A DNA stretch of 11,452 nt from an uncultured Clostridia bacterium (GTDB taxonomy: Bacteria > Bacillota > Clostridia > TANB77 > CAG-508): the NCBI GenBank assembly GCA_934155165.1, contig CAKPGS010000036.1, positions 1-11,452 of the forward strand, given 5' to 3'. Below, piece after piece: positions 10,573 through 11,452 of the stretch; the stretch's first letter is position 1, and every line of letters begins with the position of its first letter. The translations under genes were made by a program, and so were the position numbers. Under the pieces are notes generated by a model that worked only from the letters and a program-made list of their open reading frames with translations, was not told the origin of the DNA and did not search any database.

Positions 10573-11452
10573 AAAAGGAATTATATTAGCAGGAGGAAGT
10601 GGAACAAGACTATATCCATTAACAATAGCTATATCAAAACAAATTATGCCAGTATATGATAAACCAATGATATACTATCCATTATCTGTATTAATGGAGG
10701 CAAAAATAAAAGATGTTCTAATAATTACAACACCAAGAGATAATGAAACATTTAAAACTCTACTTGGAGATGGAAGTAAGTGGGGAATGAACTTTGAATA
10801 TGCTATTCAAGATAAACCACGAGGATTAGCAGAGGCGTTTATAATTGGAGAAAAGTTTATAGGCAATGACAATGTTGCAATGATCTTAGGAGACAATATG
10901 TTTTATGGAGAGCATTTTGCAGAAAAACTAAAATCTGCAAATGAAAGAGAAGAAGAAGCAACAATATTTGGTTACTATGTAAAAGATCCTAGAGCATATG
11001 GAGTAGTAGAGATAAATAATGAAGGACAAGCAATATCAATAGAAGAAAAACCAGAAAAACCAAAATCAAACTACGCAGTACCAGGACTATATTTCTATAC
11101 AAATGACGTTATAGAAATTGCCAAAAATGTAAAACCATCAGCAAGAGGCGAAATAGAAATAACAACAATAAACGAAGAATATATGAACAGAAAACAACTT
11201 AAAGTAGAAAAACTAGGAAGAGGAATGACATGGTTTGATACAGGTACACATGATGCATTACTAGAAACAGCAAGCTTTGTACAAACAATAGAAAAAAGAC
11301 AAGGATTGCAAATATGTTCACCAGACGAAATAGCATACAAAAACGGATGGATAACAGCAGAAGAATTATCAACACTAGCAGACCAATATATAAAAACAGA
11401 ATATGGTCAATATTTGAAGGATATTGCTTTAAATAAATTTGGTGAAGAATAA
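10562..11452 (+). CDS. rfbA: Glucose-1-phosphate thymidylyltransferase (RmlA/RfbA)
   Basis: RmlA makes dTDP-glucose from dTTP and glucose-1-phosphate, the first and feedback-regulated step of dTDP-rhamnose synthesis. The 296 residues are full length and the stop codon is the last codon of the window. Visible are the nucleotidyltransferase signature GGSGTRLYPLT (11-21) with K26, MPVYDKPMIYYPLS (29-42), QDKPRGLAEAF (83-93), MILGDNMFYG (107-116) with metal ligand D111, the ISIEEKP segment ending at 164, PGLYFY (174-179), GEIEITTINE (196-205) and GMTWFDTGTHDALLE (221-235) with metal ligand D226. GGAGGA (10548-10553), inside rmlD, precedes ATG 10562, so translation is probably coupled to rmlD. In other genomes rmlB and rmlC usually lie beside these genes; here they must be outside the window or elsewhere. 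The final 15 or so codons use more T- and G-ending codons than the rest of the gene. Confidence 0.96.
   Translation: MKNRKGIILAGGSGTRLYPLTIAISKQIMPVYDKPMIYYPLSVLMEAKIKDVLIITTPRDNETFKTLLGDGSKWGMNFEYAIQDKPRGLAEAFIIGEKFIGNDNVAMILGDNMFYGEHFAEKLKSANEREEEATIFGYYVKDPRAYGVVEINNEGQAISIEEKPEKPKSNYAVPGLYFYTNDVIEIAKNVKPSARGEIEITTINEEYMNRKQLKVEKLGRGMTWFDTGTHDALLETASFVQTIEKRQGLQICSPDEIAYKNGWITAEELSTLADQYIKTEYGQYLKDIALNKFGEE

Overview
The window is very A+T-rich DNA with A-rich coding strands, strong AGGAGG-type ribosome binding sites and clostridial ChW repeats. It most likely comes from a low-GC Clostridia (Firmicutes) genome, perhaps an uncultured gut lineage; the exact genus cannot be read from the sequence. 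All convincing genes lie on the + strand and are packed almost without gaps. The content is that of a cell-surface polysaccharide / wall-glycan locus.

Layout: (1) 1-5122 is the 3' part of an operon whose promoter lies upstream of the window. It holds the tail of an unidentified protein, a small DUF2304 membrane protein, a family-2 glycosyltransferase (GT2), a Wzx-like flippase, a second GT2 that overlaps the flippase, and a DUF2142 polytopic membrane protein. No convincing terminator follows it. (2) 5138-8188 is a single-gene unit with its own promoter and a UUCG-loop terminator. It encodes a 987-residue exported protein: signal peptide, three modules each of three ChW repeats plus one Ig-like spacer, then a C-terminal GH25 lysozyme. 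(3) 8176-9655 is a terminator-bounded pair, gtrA-like flippase and gtrB-like polyprenyl-phosphate glycosyltransferase, with overlapping reading frames. (4) 9644-11452 carries rmlD and rmlA (dTDP-L-rhamnose synthesis), also overlapping; rmlB and rmlC are not in the window.

How it fits together (inference): RmlA and RmlD supply dTDP-rhamnose. The GT2 enzymes assemble a repeat unit on a lipid carrier in the cytoplasm and the Wzx-like protein flips it. GtrB loads a sugar onto polyprenyl phosphate, GtrA may help flip it, and a membrane GT-C-like protein (DUF2142 or the truncated upstream gene) could transfer it outside the cell. The ChW-lysozyme would act on the same wall. No chain polymerase or initiating phosphoglycosyltransferase was recognised.

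The least ordinary features are: the modular ChW/Ig/GH25 protein, whose first two ChW triplets are nearly identical although the spacers after them are only about 41% identical; three promoters of one architecture (TGn-extended -10, start codon 29-30 nt downstream), two of which share a 15-nt element and overlap the preceding terminator; and an identical 18-nt translational-coupling junction used at two unrelated gene pairs. I saw no tRNA, rRNA, CRISPR array or insertion sequence, and no gene-free stretch longer than about 90 bases.
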